From Blautia sp. (lineage in GTDB: Bacteria; Bacillota; Clostridia; Lachnospirales; Lachnospiraceae): a DNA stretch of 64,000 bases. Shown piece after piece: positions 7,781 through 14,847 of the stretch (positions are counted from its first letter, which is position 1; every line of letters begins with the position of its first letter). The notes under the pieces were generated by a model. That model was not told the origin of the DNA. It was given only the letters and a program-made list of their open reading frames with translations, and did no database searches. Location of the stretch: the NCBI GenBank assembly GCA_017463155.1, contig JAFTPT010000009.1, positions 1 to 64,000 on the forward strand, in the 5' to 3' direction. The position numbers and the translations under genes are program-made.

Positions 7781-8782
7781 TTGAGAAAGACATTGATCTC
7801 GGCGGCCATGTGCCTGCTGCTCCTGGCAGGGTATACGGCCTGTATATACGCAGAAACAGAAAAATACGCGGACACGGACTTCGTGATGGATACGACGGTC
7901 ATGACGACCCTGTACACCTCCGGGGATGACGTGGGTCCGGAGCTTGTGGAGAGGATCCGCGCGGAGGAAGAAAACATACTTTCGTGGACGATCGAGGGTT
8001 CGGAGCTCTATGAGGTGAACCATCATTCCGAAGAAACCATGACGATCTCGGAAGAACTGGCCGGCTATCTTGCGCGGACGTTCGCGGTCGCAGAGGACTC
8101 GGACGGAGCCCTGGATCCGACGATGGGCGAGGTGATCCGCCTGTGGGATATCGGCGGAGAGGATCCTCACGTTCCGGAGAAGGAGGCGCTTGCAGAGGCT
8201 ATGGCGCACAGGGGGCTTTCGAAGGTCAGTCTGGACGGCCGGTCGCTCACACTTCCGGAGGAAAGCACGCTGGACCTCGGGTCTGTGGGAAAAGGCATCG
8301 CCTGTGATCTGGCCGGAGACTTTTTCCGGACAAAACCCGAGATTTCGGGAGCGCTTGTCAGCATGGGGACAAGCAGCGTCATGACCTACGGGACAAAGCC
8401 GGACGGGACATCCTGGAATGTGGCTGTGCGGGATCCCGAGGGTAACATTGACGATTATATCGGTATCGTGGCGCTCGCCGGAGAGGAATACCTGTCCACC
8501 TCCGGCGACTATGAAAAGTTTTTTGAGGAGGACGGGATCCGTTATCATCATATCCTGGATCCTGCTACCGGTTATCCATGTGACAGCGGGCTGTCTTCCG
8601 TTACGGTCGTCTGTGGAGACGGCCTGGAAGCCGATGCACTTTCCACGGCCTGCATGGTCCTTGGAGCCGAACAAGGCACAAAGCTTCTGGAAAAGTACGG
8701 GGCGGACGGCCTCTTCCTGGATCATGAAGGATCGATCATGATGACAGAAGGAATGAAAAACAGATTCACGGAGAGAAAGTGA
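7781..8782 (+). CDS. apbE: FAD:protein FMN transferase (ApbE)
   Basis: ApbE moves FMN from FAD to a threonine or serine of exported redox proteins. The protein has an N-terminal hydrophobic leader (LISAAMCLLLLAG) ending in YTAC, a poor lipobox, then the ApbE core with MDTTVMTTL, the GSVGKGIACD motif and YHHILDPATGYP. I chose the TTG at 7781 because GGAG lies 6 bp before it and the leader then begins MRKTL; the same frame is open upstream to TTG 7733 and ATG 7757. Length from 7781 is 333 residues, normal for the family. Its stop overlaps the glgB start. No FMN-binding acceptor protein is visible in this window. Confidence 0.92.
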   Translation: MRKTLISAAMCLLLLAGYTACIYAETEKYADTDFVMDTTVMTTLYTSGDDVGPELVERIRAEEENILSWTIEGSELYEVNHHSEETMTISEELAGYLARTFAVAEDSDGALDPTMGEVIRLWDIGGEDPHVPEKEALAEAMAHRGLSKVSLDGRSLTLPEESTLDLGSVGKGIACDLAGDFFRTKPEISGALVSMGTSSVMTYGTKPDGTSWNVAVRDPEGNIDDYIGIVALAGEEYLSTSGDYEKFFEEDGIRYHHILDPATGYPCDSGLSSVTVVCGDGLEADALSTACMVLGAEQGTKLLEKYGADGLFLDHEGSIMMTEGMKNRFTERK

Positions 8783-10635
8783 GAACAGCTTTTATGGACA
8801 TAGGAGGGTTTTACCAGGGACAGGAATTCGAGGCATACCGGTATCTTGGAGGTCAGATCACAGAGTTCGGGGCGGTTTTCCGCACCTACGCGCCGGCGGC
8901 GGACCATGTGTCCGTGATCGGTGAGTTCACCGGCTGGCAGGAATACGGCATGAACCGGATCTGCGACGGTAAGTTCTGGGAATGTTACGTGGACGGCGCA
9001 ATGGCCGGACAGATGTACAAGTACCGGATCTACCACAGGAACGGAAGCTTTACGGACCATGCGGATCCCTATGCCTTTTATTCCCAGCTCCGGCCGGACA
9101 CGGCGTCGATCCTGTATGACATGCAGGGCTATGCCTTTGATGATGAAGAATGGATGCGGACAAGGACCGACTGCCGGAACCGGCCGCTGAATATATATGA
9201 GCTGCATCTGGGCTCCTGGCGGCGCCGGGACGAGGATCTGACGACGGAGCCGACAGATGATTTTGAACTGCCGGAGGATGCGAGCGGCGGCTGGTACCGC
9301 TATGACGAGATCGCGGATATGCTGATCCCGTACCTTGCGGAAAACGGCTACAACTATGTGGAATTCATGCCGCTCAACGAATATCCCGCCGATGAATCCT
9401 GGGGTTACCAGGCGACCGGCTTTTTCAGCGCCACCGCCCGCTACGGCGAGCCGGACCAGCTGAAGTACCTGGTCGACCGGCTTCATCAGAGCTGGATCGG
9501 CGTGATCCTGGATGTTGTCACGGTGCATTTCGCGACCAATGATTACGGTCTTCTTACCTATGACGGGACACCGCTCTTCGAATACCCGCATCCGTCCGTC
9601 GGCCGGAGCGAGTGGGGCAGCAGCAACTTTATCCACGCCCGGGGCGAGGTGAGGAGCTTTCTGCAGTCGGCCTGTGATTTCTGGCTTTCGGTCTATCATT
9701 TTGACGGACTCCGCTTCGACGCGGTGGGGAACCTGATCTACTGGATGGGCAATGAGCGGCGCGGCGTGAACCTTGATGCGGTCCGGTTTCTCCGCAACAT
9801 GAACAGCGGTCTGAAGGGCCGGCATGGCGGGATCATGCTGATCGCGGAGGATTCGACGGCCTATCCGGGAGTGACCAGTCCGGCCTGGGATAACGGTCTG
9901 GCGTTTGATTACAAGTGGGACATGGGGTGGATGAACGATACGCTGGACTATTTTGAGGAATGGCCCGTCAGGCGGAGTGAAAAATACCACAAGCTCACCT
10001 TCTCCATGCAGTACTTTTATAACGAAAAGTATCTGCTTCCGCTTTCCCATGACGAGGTGGTCCACGGCAAGGCGACGATCCTCCAGAAGATGTACGGCTT
10101 TTACGAAGGCAAATTCCCGCAGGCGAGAGCACTGTATCTGTATATGTTCCTGCATCCAGGCAAAAAGCTGAACTTTATGGGAAATGAGATCGGGCAGATC
10201 CGGGAGTGGGACGAACGCCGGCAGCAGGACTGGTTCCTCTCCAAATATCCGCTGCATGACAGCTTTCATCACTTCATGATCCGGCTGAACCATCTGTATC
10301 TCGAGCATTCCGCCCTGTGGGAGCGGGACTACGAGCGGGACGGGTTTGAATGGATCCAGGCCAACGGGGAACGGGACTGTGTCTATGTGTTCCGCAGAAG
10401 ATCCTCGAAGGAGAGCCTTCTCTGCCTGTTCAACCTGTGCGGGGAGGCGCGCACCTACGATTTCCATCCGGGATGGAAAGGCAGATGGACGCTTCTGCTC
10501 GACACGGACGAGGACACCTGGTCGGGGAACAGGCATTATGATACCCGGGAGGAGCTTCGGATCGATGCCGACGAGAGCCATCCGATCGCCCTGGCGCCCT
10601 TCTCCGGGAGATGCTACCTTGAAACCGGCTGCTGA
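8779..10635 (+). CDS. glgB: 1,4-alpha-glucan branching enzyme
   Basis: GlgB transfers alpha-1,4 glucan chains to form alpha-1,6 branches in glycogen. The 618 residues comprise an N-terminal CBM48-like module (AAADHVSVIGEFTGWQ), a GH13 barrel and a C-terminal beta domain. The catalytic nucleophile is Asp at about residue 314 in LRFDAVGN, the acid is Glu at about residue 357 in LIAEDST, and the transition-state Asp is in PLSHDE. The segment around LDVVTVHFATNDYG differs from the usual D-W-V-P-x-H-F of the family. It starts at GTG, overlapping the apbE stop by 4 bp; ATG 8794 is an alternative. No other glycogen genes are next to it, so here it is detached from a glg operon. Confidence 0.93.
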   Translation: MRTAFMDIGGFYQGQEFEAYRYLGGQITEFGAVFRTYAPAADHVSVIGEFTGWQEYGMNRICDGKFWECYVDGAMAGQMYKYRIYHRNGSFTDHADPYAFYSQLRPDTASILYDMQGYAFDDEEWMRTRTDCRNRPLNIYELHLGSWRRRDEDLTTEPTDDFELPEDASGGWYRYDEIADMLIPYLAENGYNYVEFMPLNEYPADESWGYQATGFFSATARYGEPDQLKYLVDRLHQSWIGVILDVVTVHFATNDYGLLTYDGTPLFEYPHPSVGRSEWGSSNFIHARGEVRSFLQSACDFWLSVYHFDGLRFDAVGNLIYWMGNERRGVNLDAVRFLRNMNSGLKGRHGGIMLIAEDSTAYPGVTSPAWDNGLAFDYKWDMGWMNDTLDYFEEWPVRRSEKYHKLTFSMQYFYNEKYLLPLSHDEVVHGKATILQKMYGFYEGKFPQARALYLYMFLHPGKKLNFMGNEIGQIREWDERRQQDWFLSKYPLHDSFHHFMIRLNHLYLEHSALWERDYERDGFEWIQANGERDCVYVFRRRSSKESLLCLFNLCGEARTYDFHPGWKGRWTLLLDTDEDTWSGNRHYDTREELRIDADESHPIALAPFSGRCYLETGC

Positions 10636-10904
10636 ACTGCAGGCAGGTTTCACAGGATTTTTAGAAATTTTATTTTTTTATTAGAATTAGGACAAGAATT
10701 GAACACATTTACCTGTTATGATAGAGACATCTTAAGAGGGAGACCTCTTAAGACAAACTCTTTCCTTTCCCTAAATATGTAAAAAGAGCCACCTTTGACA
10801 GCAAGACAGCTGTCAAAGGTGGTTTCTTTTTATGGGTAGATTCTTTTGCCCGGATACGGTATAATAGGGATCGGAATGAAAAATCGGAAAGGTGGACCAT
10901 ATAC
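10636..10904. other. Intergenic region after glgB with hairpin, -10 elements and terminator
   Basis: This 269-bp gap has an A/T-rich start, a -10-like TATGAT (10717-10722) without a well-spaced -35, then a perfect hairpin CTTAAGAGG/CCTCTTAAG at 10731-10752 and a strong terminator at 10789-10831. That arrangement could encode a short RNA of about 100 bases. A second -10 match, TATAAT at 10860-10865, lies upstream of the aminopeptidase gene. I see no open frame with a ribosome binding site in it. Confidence 0.5.
10789..10831 (+). terminator. Rho-independent terminator
   Basis: The arms CCACCTTTGACAGC and GCTGTCAAAGGTGG form a perfect 14-bp stem around AAGACA and are followed by TTTCTTTTTAT. 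Preceding A-runs mean it could also act on the opposite strand. It closes either the glgB transcript or a short RNA starting near 10730. Confidence 0.9.
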
Positions 10905-12293
10905 ATGGAACGTAGAAATGCATGGCTCTCCTATTCGGAGGCCGAAATGAAAGAACTCGAAAAAGTCGCGGAATCCTACAAGCAGTTTCTTGACGAGGGG
11001 AAGACCGAGCGGGAATGCGTAGAAAAGATCATCTGCATGGCGGAACAGAACGGCTATGTGGACCTTGATGCGAAGCGCGCCGCCGGTGAGACCGTGAAGG
11101 CCGGAGACAAGGTGTACGCCGTCTCCATGGGCAAGATCGTCGCGCTCTTCCATATCGGAGAGGAAGAGATCACAGAAGGTATGAATATCCTCTGCGCGCA
11201 TATCGATTCCCCGCGTCTTGATATCAAGCAGAATCCGCTGTATGAGGAAGCCGACCTGGCGTACCTGGATACGCATTATTACGGCGGTGTCAAAAAGTAC
11301 CACTGGGTTGCCCTTCCGCTCGCGCTTCATGGCGTGATCGTCAAGAAGGACGGTACGGTCGTGAAGGTGACGATCGGCGAGGACGAGAAAGACCCGGTGC
11401 TGTATATCACGGATCTTCTGATCCATCTGTCTGCCAAGCAGATGCAGAAGACGGCCTCCGAGGTGATCGAGGGTGAAAAGCTGGATATCCTGATCGGAAG
11501 CTGCCCGCTGTCGGATTTGCCGGATGACAAGAAGAAGGAAGCCGTCAAGGAAAACGTGCTCCGCATCCTGAAGGAGAAATATGACGTGGAGGAGGAAGAT
11601 TTCCTCTCTGCCGAGCTCGAGGTGGTTCCGGCCGGCAAGGCCAGGGACTGCGGACTGGACCGCAGCATGATCGCGTCCTACGGGCAGGACGACAGGGTCT
11701 GCGCATACACGTCTCTGCTGGCCATGCTGGTAAAGGAAGGGACGCCGAAGAAAACCAGCTGCTGTCTGCTTGTGGACAAAGAGGAGATCGGAAGCGTCGG
11801 AGCGACCGGCATGCAGTCCCGTTTCTTCGAGAACCGGGTGGCTGACCTGCTGGATTCGATGGGAGCGTATTCCGATCTGCAGCTTCGCCGGACACTCCGG
11901 AATTCGGCAATGCTTTCCTCCGATGTGAGCGCCGGCTTCGATCCGGCCTACGCGGATGCTTTTGAGAAAAAGAACGCCGCGTTCCTGGGACGCGGCATCG
12001 TGCTCAACAAGTTTACGGGAGCCAGAGGAAAATCCGGTTCCAATGACGCCAACGCGGAATATGTCGCCCGGATCCGCAGGATCTTTGACGACAATCAGGT
12101 GGCCTTCCAGACAGCCGAGCTCGGACGTGTAGACGCGGGCGGCGGCGGAACGATCGCCTACATTGCGGCACTTTACGAGATGAACGTCATCGACAGCGGC
12201 GTGGCCGTGCTCAGCATGCACGCTCCCTGGGAAGTGACCAGCAAGGCGGATGTCTACGAAGCCTACAAGGCGTATATGGCTTTTATCTCCTGA
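10905..12293 (+). CDS. M18 family aminopeptidase
   Basis: This 462-residue cytoplasmic metallo-aminopeptidase resembles the M18 family of two-zinc enzymes, which removes N-terminal residues from peptides. Visible metal and catalytic motifs are LCAHIDSPRLD, LLVDKEEIGSVGATGMQS and, near the C-terminus, LSMHAPWEV. The ATG has GAAAGGTGG upstream and a -10 TATAAT about 40 bp before it. It is followed by a bidirectional terminator, so it is a single-gene unit. Peptide degradation would fit with the PepF-type peptidase and oligopeptide importer later in the window. Confidence 0.92.
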   Translation: MERRNAWLSYSEAEMKELEKVAESYKQFLDEGKTERECVEKIICMAEQNGYVDLDAKRAAGETVKAGDKVYAVSMGKIVALFHIGEEEITEGMNILCAHIDSPRLDIKQNPLYEEADLAYLDTHYYGGVKKYHWVALPLALHGVIVKKDGTVVKVTIGEDEKDPVLYITDLLIHLSAKQMQKTASEVIEGEKLDILIGSCPLSDLPDDKKKEAVKENVLRILKEKYDVEEEDFLSAELEVVPAGKARDCGLDRSMIASYGQDDRVCAYTSLLAMLVKEGTPKKTSCCLLVDKEEIGSVGATGMQSRFFENRVADLLDSMGAYSDLQLRRTLRNSAMLSSDVSAGFDPAYADAFEKKNAAFLGRGIVLNKFTGARGKSGSNDANAEYVARIRRIFDDNQVAFQTAELGRVDAGGGGTIAYIAALYEMNVIDSGVAVLSMHAPWEVTSKADVYEAYKAYMAFIS

Positions 12294-12306
12294 CTTCAGC
12301 ATAAAT

Positions 12307-12360
12307 GAAAAGATCTTCTTCCACGGCGTATCCGCGCACAAATGGGAGAAGATCTTTTTT
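12307..12360. terminator. Bidirectional terminator
   Basis: The arms AAAAGATCTTCTTCC (12308-12322) and GGGAGAAGATCTTTT (12344-12358) pair almost perfectly and are bordered by A and T runs. It lies between the aminopeptidase gene and the end of the minus-strand PfkB kinase gene and can serve both. Confidence 0.8.
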
Positions 12361-12393
12361 GATTTCGTAGGAGAATCCGTTGATTTTCCTGCT

Positions 12394-13317
12394 TTACAAT
12401 ACGACCAGTCCCAGTTCCTGCGGCTTGAAGCGGGGACAGGTGCTCTCGGAGATCGTGATGACCGAAGCGGCCAGGCGGGTGCCGATCTCGACGGCCTCCC
12501 GCATGCTTTTGCCGCAGGTGAGACCCGCAGCGGCCCCGGCACAGAAGGCGTCGCCGGCACCGGAGGTGTCGCGCACGTTCACGGTCTCGGGCGGATAGTA
12601 ACCGCGCTCACCGTCAAGAGAGGCATACACGGCTCCCTCGCTTCCAAGGGTGATGATCATGGACGGGATCGACGCGTGGGTGATCCTCCTGTACAGGTCA
12701 TCGGCAAGCTCTTCCGGAGCAAAATGGGACAGGTCATCCACAAACAAAAGCTCGGCTTCCTGCAGATTGCAGACAAAGCAGTCCGTACGCTGCAGGAAAT
12801 CCCGCCGCTGGGAGGCAATGACCATATTGGAGACCAGCGCGTAAACAGGGATGTGGTACCTGGCCGCATACTGAAAAACGCGCTCGATGATCTCCTCCTC
12901 CATATCGATCTCGATCACGATGCTGTCCGCGTCTTTGAAGATCTCGTCGCCCTTCTCATCCATCAGATCGGCGATCGGCATCGTGACCGGACGCTTGGAA
13001 ATGGAGCCGGCCAGATCACCTGTGTTATCAAAGACAGCCAGCCAGATGCCCATCCCGTCCGGACGGGTGAGCATGTAGCGGGTATCCACCTGATGGTCCT
13101 GAAGGCGGCCGAGGACTTCTTTTCCGGCGGCTGTGTCGTCCACGAGGCTGAGAAGAACGGAATGCAGACCGATGTTGGCGATATCCTCCGCCACATTCCG
13201 TCCGACGCCGCCGTGGACCGTCTCCACCCAGCCGGAGTTCCTCCCGGTGGGAAGGTAGGTATCATATGGAAATCCTTTGATATCGACAAACACTGTACCC
13301 ATCACGATGATTGCCAT
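12394..13317 (-). CDS. PfkB family carbohydrate kinase
   Basis: A 307-residue ribokinase-like sugar kinase. It has the N-terminal substrate region with HGGVGRNVAEDIA and the C-terminal signature DTSGAGDAFCAG, with the catalytic Asp in GAGD. It has no membrane segment. The ATG has AGGAGG upstream. It is the second gene of a minus-strand pair, 19 bp after the esterase gene. The substrate (ribose, adenosine, fructose or another) cannot be told from sequence inspection. Confidence 0.9.
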   Translation of the reverse strand: MAIIVMGTVFVDIKGFPYDTYLPTGRNSGWVETVHGGVGRNVAEDIANIGLHSVLLSLVDDTAAGKEVLGRLQDHQVDTRYMLTRPDGMGIWLAVFDNTGDLAGSISKRPVTMPIADLMDEKGDEIFKDADSIVIEIDMEEEIIERVFQYAARYHIPVYALVSNMVIASQRRDFLQRTDCFVCNLQEAELLFVDDLSHFAPEELADDLYRRITHASIPSMIITLGSEGAVYASLDGERGYYPPETVNVRDTSGAGDAFCAGAAAGLTCGKSMREAVEIGTRLAASVITISESTCPRFKPQELGLVVL

Positions 13318-13336
13318 TGACTGCTTCCTCCTCTGT

Positions 13337-14155
13337 TTATCTGCTGATCTGTTCTTTCAGAAAATCCCGCACCGCATCAGTCACCATCTCCAGATGATGG
13401 TCATAGCAATGGGTATCGCCGGGGATCAGGACCAGCTTTGCGTTCTCATACTCTTTGGCCGCACTGACGGAGCATTCCATCGGGACCTCCGTATCCGCAT
13501 CGCCATGAACCAGGAGCACAGGCCCATGGTATTTTTTGATCGCTTCCTCAACGTGGAGCGTCTGGGCAGCCCTTGCATAGTTTCCGTTCAGGCGGATCCC
13601 ATCGTACCAGTTCTCGCTGGTCAGAAGCTCCGGAATATGATCCGGGTCAAAGCTGAGTCCGAGGATCTCGCCGCGCCGCGCACCTTCCAGGATCTGGTTT
13701 GCCGGAGACAGGGGGATGATGGCTTTGAAGGAATCCGGCTTGAGACCGGCCAGCAGGATGCTGGTAAGACCGCCCTGCGAATGCCCGGTGAGGTAGAGGT
13801 CTGTCACAAAATCGAGACCTTTGGCGTAATCGGTGACCGCCATAGCCTGGGTGAGCCATTTGTACAGCGTATGGTTTTCAAACAGGCCGTCGCTCTTCCC
13901 GTGTCCGTACATCTCGACACGGAGTGTGGCATAGCCGGTTTCGAGGGCTGTCTGTGCCACGGCGGTGATGTGACGCTCCTCCATATGGCCTGTAAAGCCG
14001 TGGATGACAAGCAGAAGCGGGTATTTTTGATCATCGCCTGCCGGAAGGTCAAGCTTGGCGTGGACCCGGCATCCGTCAATGAGCAGGTTGAATTCTTTGT
14101 TTTTTTCTACATCGGATATGACTTGTACATAGTCCGGTTCATTCCACTTATTCAT
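13337..14155 (-). CDS. Alpha/beta hydrolase, S33/feruloyl-esterase-like
   Basis: This 272-residue alpha/beta hydrolase has the oxyanion region HGFTGHMEE, nucleophile elbow GHSQGG, an Asp in HGDADTEVP and His in DTHCYDHH, giving a complete Ser-Asp-His triad. The HGFTGH and DADTEVP motifs resemble cinnamoyl/feruloyl esterases of gut lactobacilli and rumen clostridia. It has no signal peptide, so it would act on imported esters. AGGAGG precedes the ATG. Pairing with a sugar kinase fits use of plant-derived esterified sugars, but that link is inference. Confidence 0.88.
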   Translation of the reverse strand: MNKWNEPDYVQVISDVEKNKEFNLLIDGCRVHAKLDLPAGDDQKYPLLLVIHGFTGHMEERHITAVAQTALETGYATLRVEMYGHGKSDGLFENHTLYKWLTQAMAVTDYAKGLDFVTDLYLTGHSQGGLTSILLAGLKPDSFKAIIPLSPANQILEGARRGEILGLSFDPDHIPELLTSENWYDGIRLNGNYARAAQTLHVEEAIKKYHGPVLLVHGDADTEVPMECSVSAAKEYENAKLVLIPGDTHCYDHHLEMVTDAVRDFLKEQISR

Positions 14156-14297
14156 GATTGTCCTCCTTCTTCCAGCCGGAATCGTTGTTTTTTCCAGTAT
14201 AACAGAAAAACAGCCGGCTGTCAGCAGTTGGATGCTTTTGTGACGGGGCTCCTGTTCTAACGGGTTTATCAGATGAAAAAATAATTTTACCTGCTGC

Positions 14298-14326
14298 TTG
14301 ACAAATTCCGCGACATAGAGTATTAT
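14298..14326 (+). promoter_or_regulatory. Promoter of tRNA-Arg
   Basis: TTGACA (14298-14303) and TATTAT (14321-14326) are separated by 17 bp, a near-consensus housekeeping promoter. The tRNA begins 25 bp after the -10 element. Confidence 0.88.
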
Positions 14327-14350
14327 ACATTTGTTGCGAAAAAGCAGCGT

Positions 14351-14424
14351 GTGCGTTTAGCTCAGCTGGATAGAGCGTTTGGCTACGGACCAAAAGGCCG
14401 GGGGTTCGAATCCTCTAACGCACG
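14351..14424 (+). tRNA. tRNA-Arg (ACG)
   Basis: The acceptor arms GTGCGTT and AACGCAC are perfectly paired. The anticodon stem TTTGG/CCAAA encloses CTACGGA, giving ACG, which is normally modified to ICG. The discriminator is G and CCA is not encoded. It is a single-gene unit with its own promoter and terminator, and its 3' end is echoed in the repeats downstream. Confidence 0.95.
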
Positions 14425-14428
14425 CTTT

Positions 14429-14475
14429 ATACGACAAGAAGGACGAGGAGTAAATCCTCGTCCTTTTTGTCGTAT
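14429..14475 (+). terminator. Terminator of tRNA-Arg
   Basis: Twenty-base arms at 14429-14448 and 14456-14475 pair with a single G-T wobble around AGTAAAT. The lower part carries a T5 run. The stem is unusually long and symmetrical, and acts mainly to end the tRNA-Arg transcript. Confidence 0.85.
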
Positions 14476-14484
14476 GGAGCGGCT

Positions 14485-14706
14485 CGGATTCGAACGGGGT
14501 TCGATCTCCGCTCCGCTCCGGTCGGCGCTAAACGCGTGCCACTGGCACGCAGCGCCCTCTAACGCACGCGTGGTGAACGGGACGGATTCGAACGGGGTTC
14601 GATCTCCGCTCCGCTCCGGTCGGCGCTAAACGCGTGCCACTGGCACGCAGCGCCCTCTAACGCACGCGTGGCGAGCGGCTCGGATTCGAACGGGGTTGGA
14701 TCTCCG
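14485..14706 (+). repeat. 98-bp tandem repeat, 2 full copies plus a partial third, with tRNA-Arg-like segments
   Basis: Copies begin with CGGATTCGAACGGGGTT at 14485, 14583 and 14681, exactly 98 bp apart; the third stops near 14706. Each full copy has a hairpin GGCGCT...GCGTGCC-ACT-GGCACGC-AGCGCC (14524-14556 in copy 1). It then has CCTCTAACGCACGC, 14 bases identical to the 3' end of the tRNA-Arg just upstream. GGATTCGAAC in each unit is the reverse complement of GTTCGAATCC in the tRNA T-arm. The variable part of the unit is the ten bases before each start. No reading frame with a ribosome binding site spans it. Confidence 0.85.
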
Positions 14707-14747
14707 AATAGGTAATCATATTAGTCCGATTCTCTGAATCAGCTGCA

Positions 14748-14776
14748 TTGCATTGATTTCATCTATAAGGTATAAT
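14748..14776 (+). promoter_or_regulatory. Promoter of histidine kinase gene
   Basis: TTGCAT (14748-14753) and TATAAT (14771-14776) are 17 bp apart. The kinase gene starts about 70 bp downstream. With only short gaps after it, this promoter may also drive the glycosidase and LUD genes. Confidence 0.75.
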
Positions 14777-14847
14777 AGGCGTATGTGAAATGGCGGCCGG
14801 CATAAAGAAGCGGCAGCAAGGTGCAGCTGGCAGTGAGGTATTATGTA

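Noticed and set aside
8722..10653. Minus-strand open frame of over 600 codons across glgB
   Set aside because: It is a shadow of glgB, whose catalytic residues and start are clear. The antisense product has no recognisable domain.
14485..14706. CRISPR array
   Set aside because: The units are 98 bp, adjacent without unique spacers, only two and a fraction copies, and there are no cas genes.
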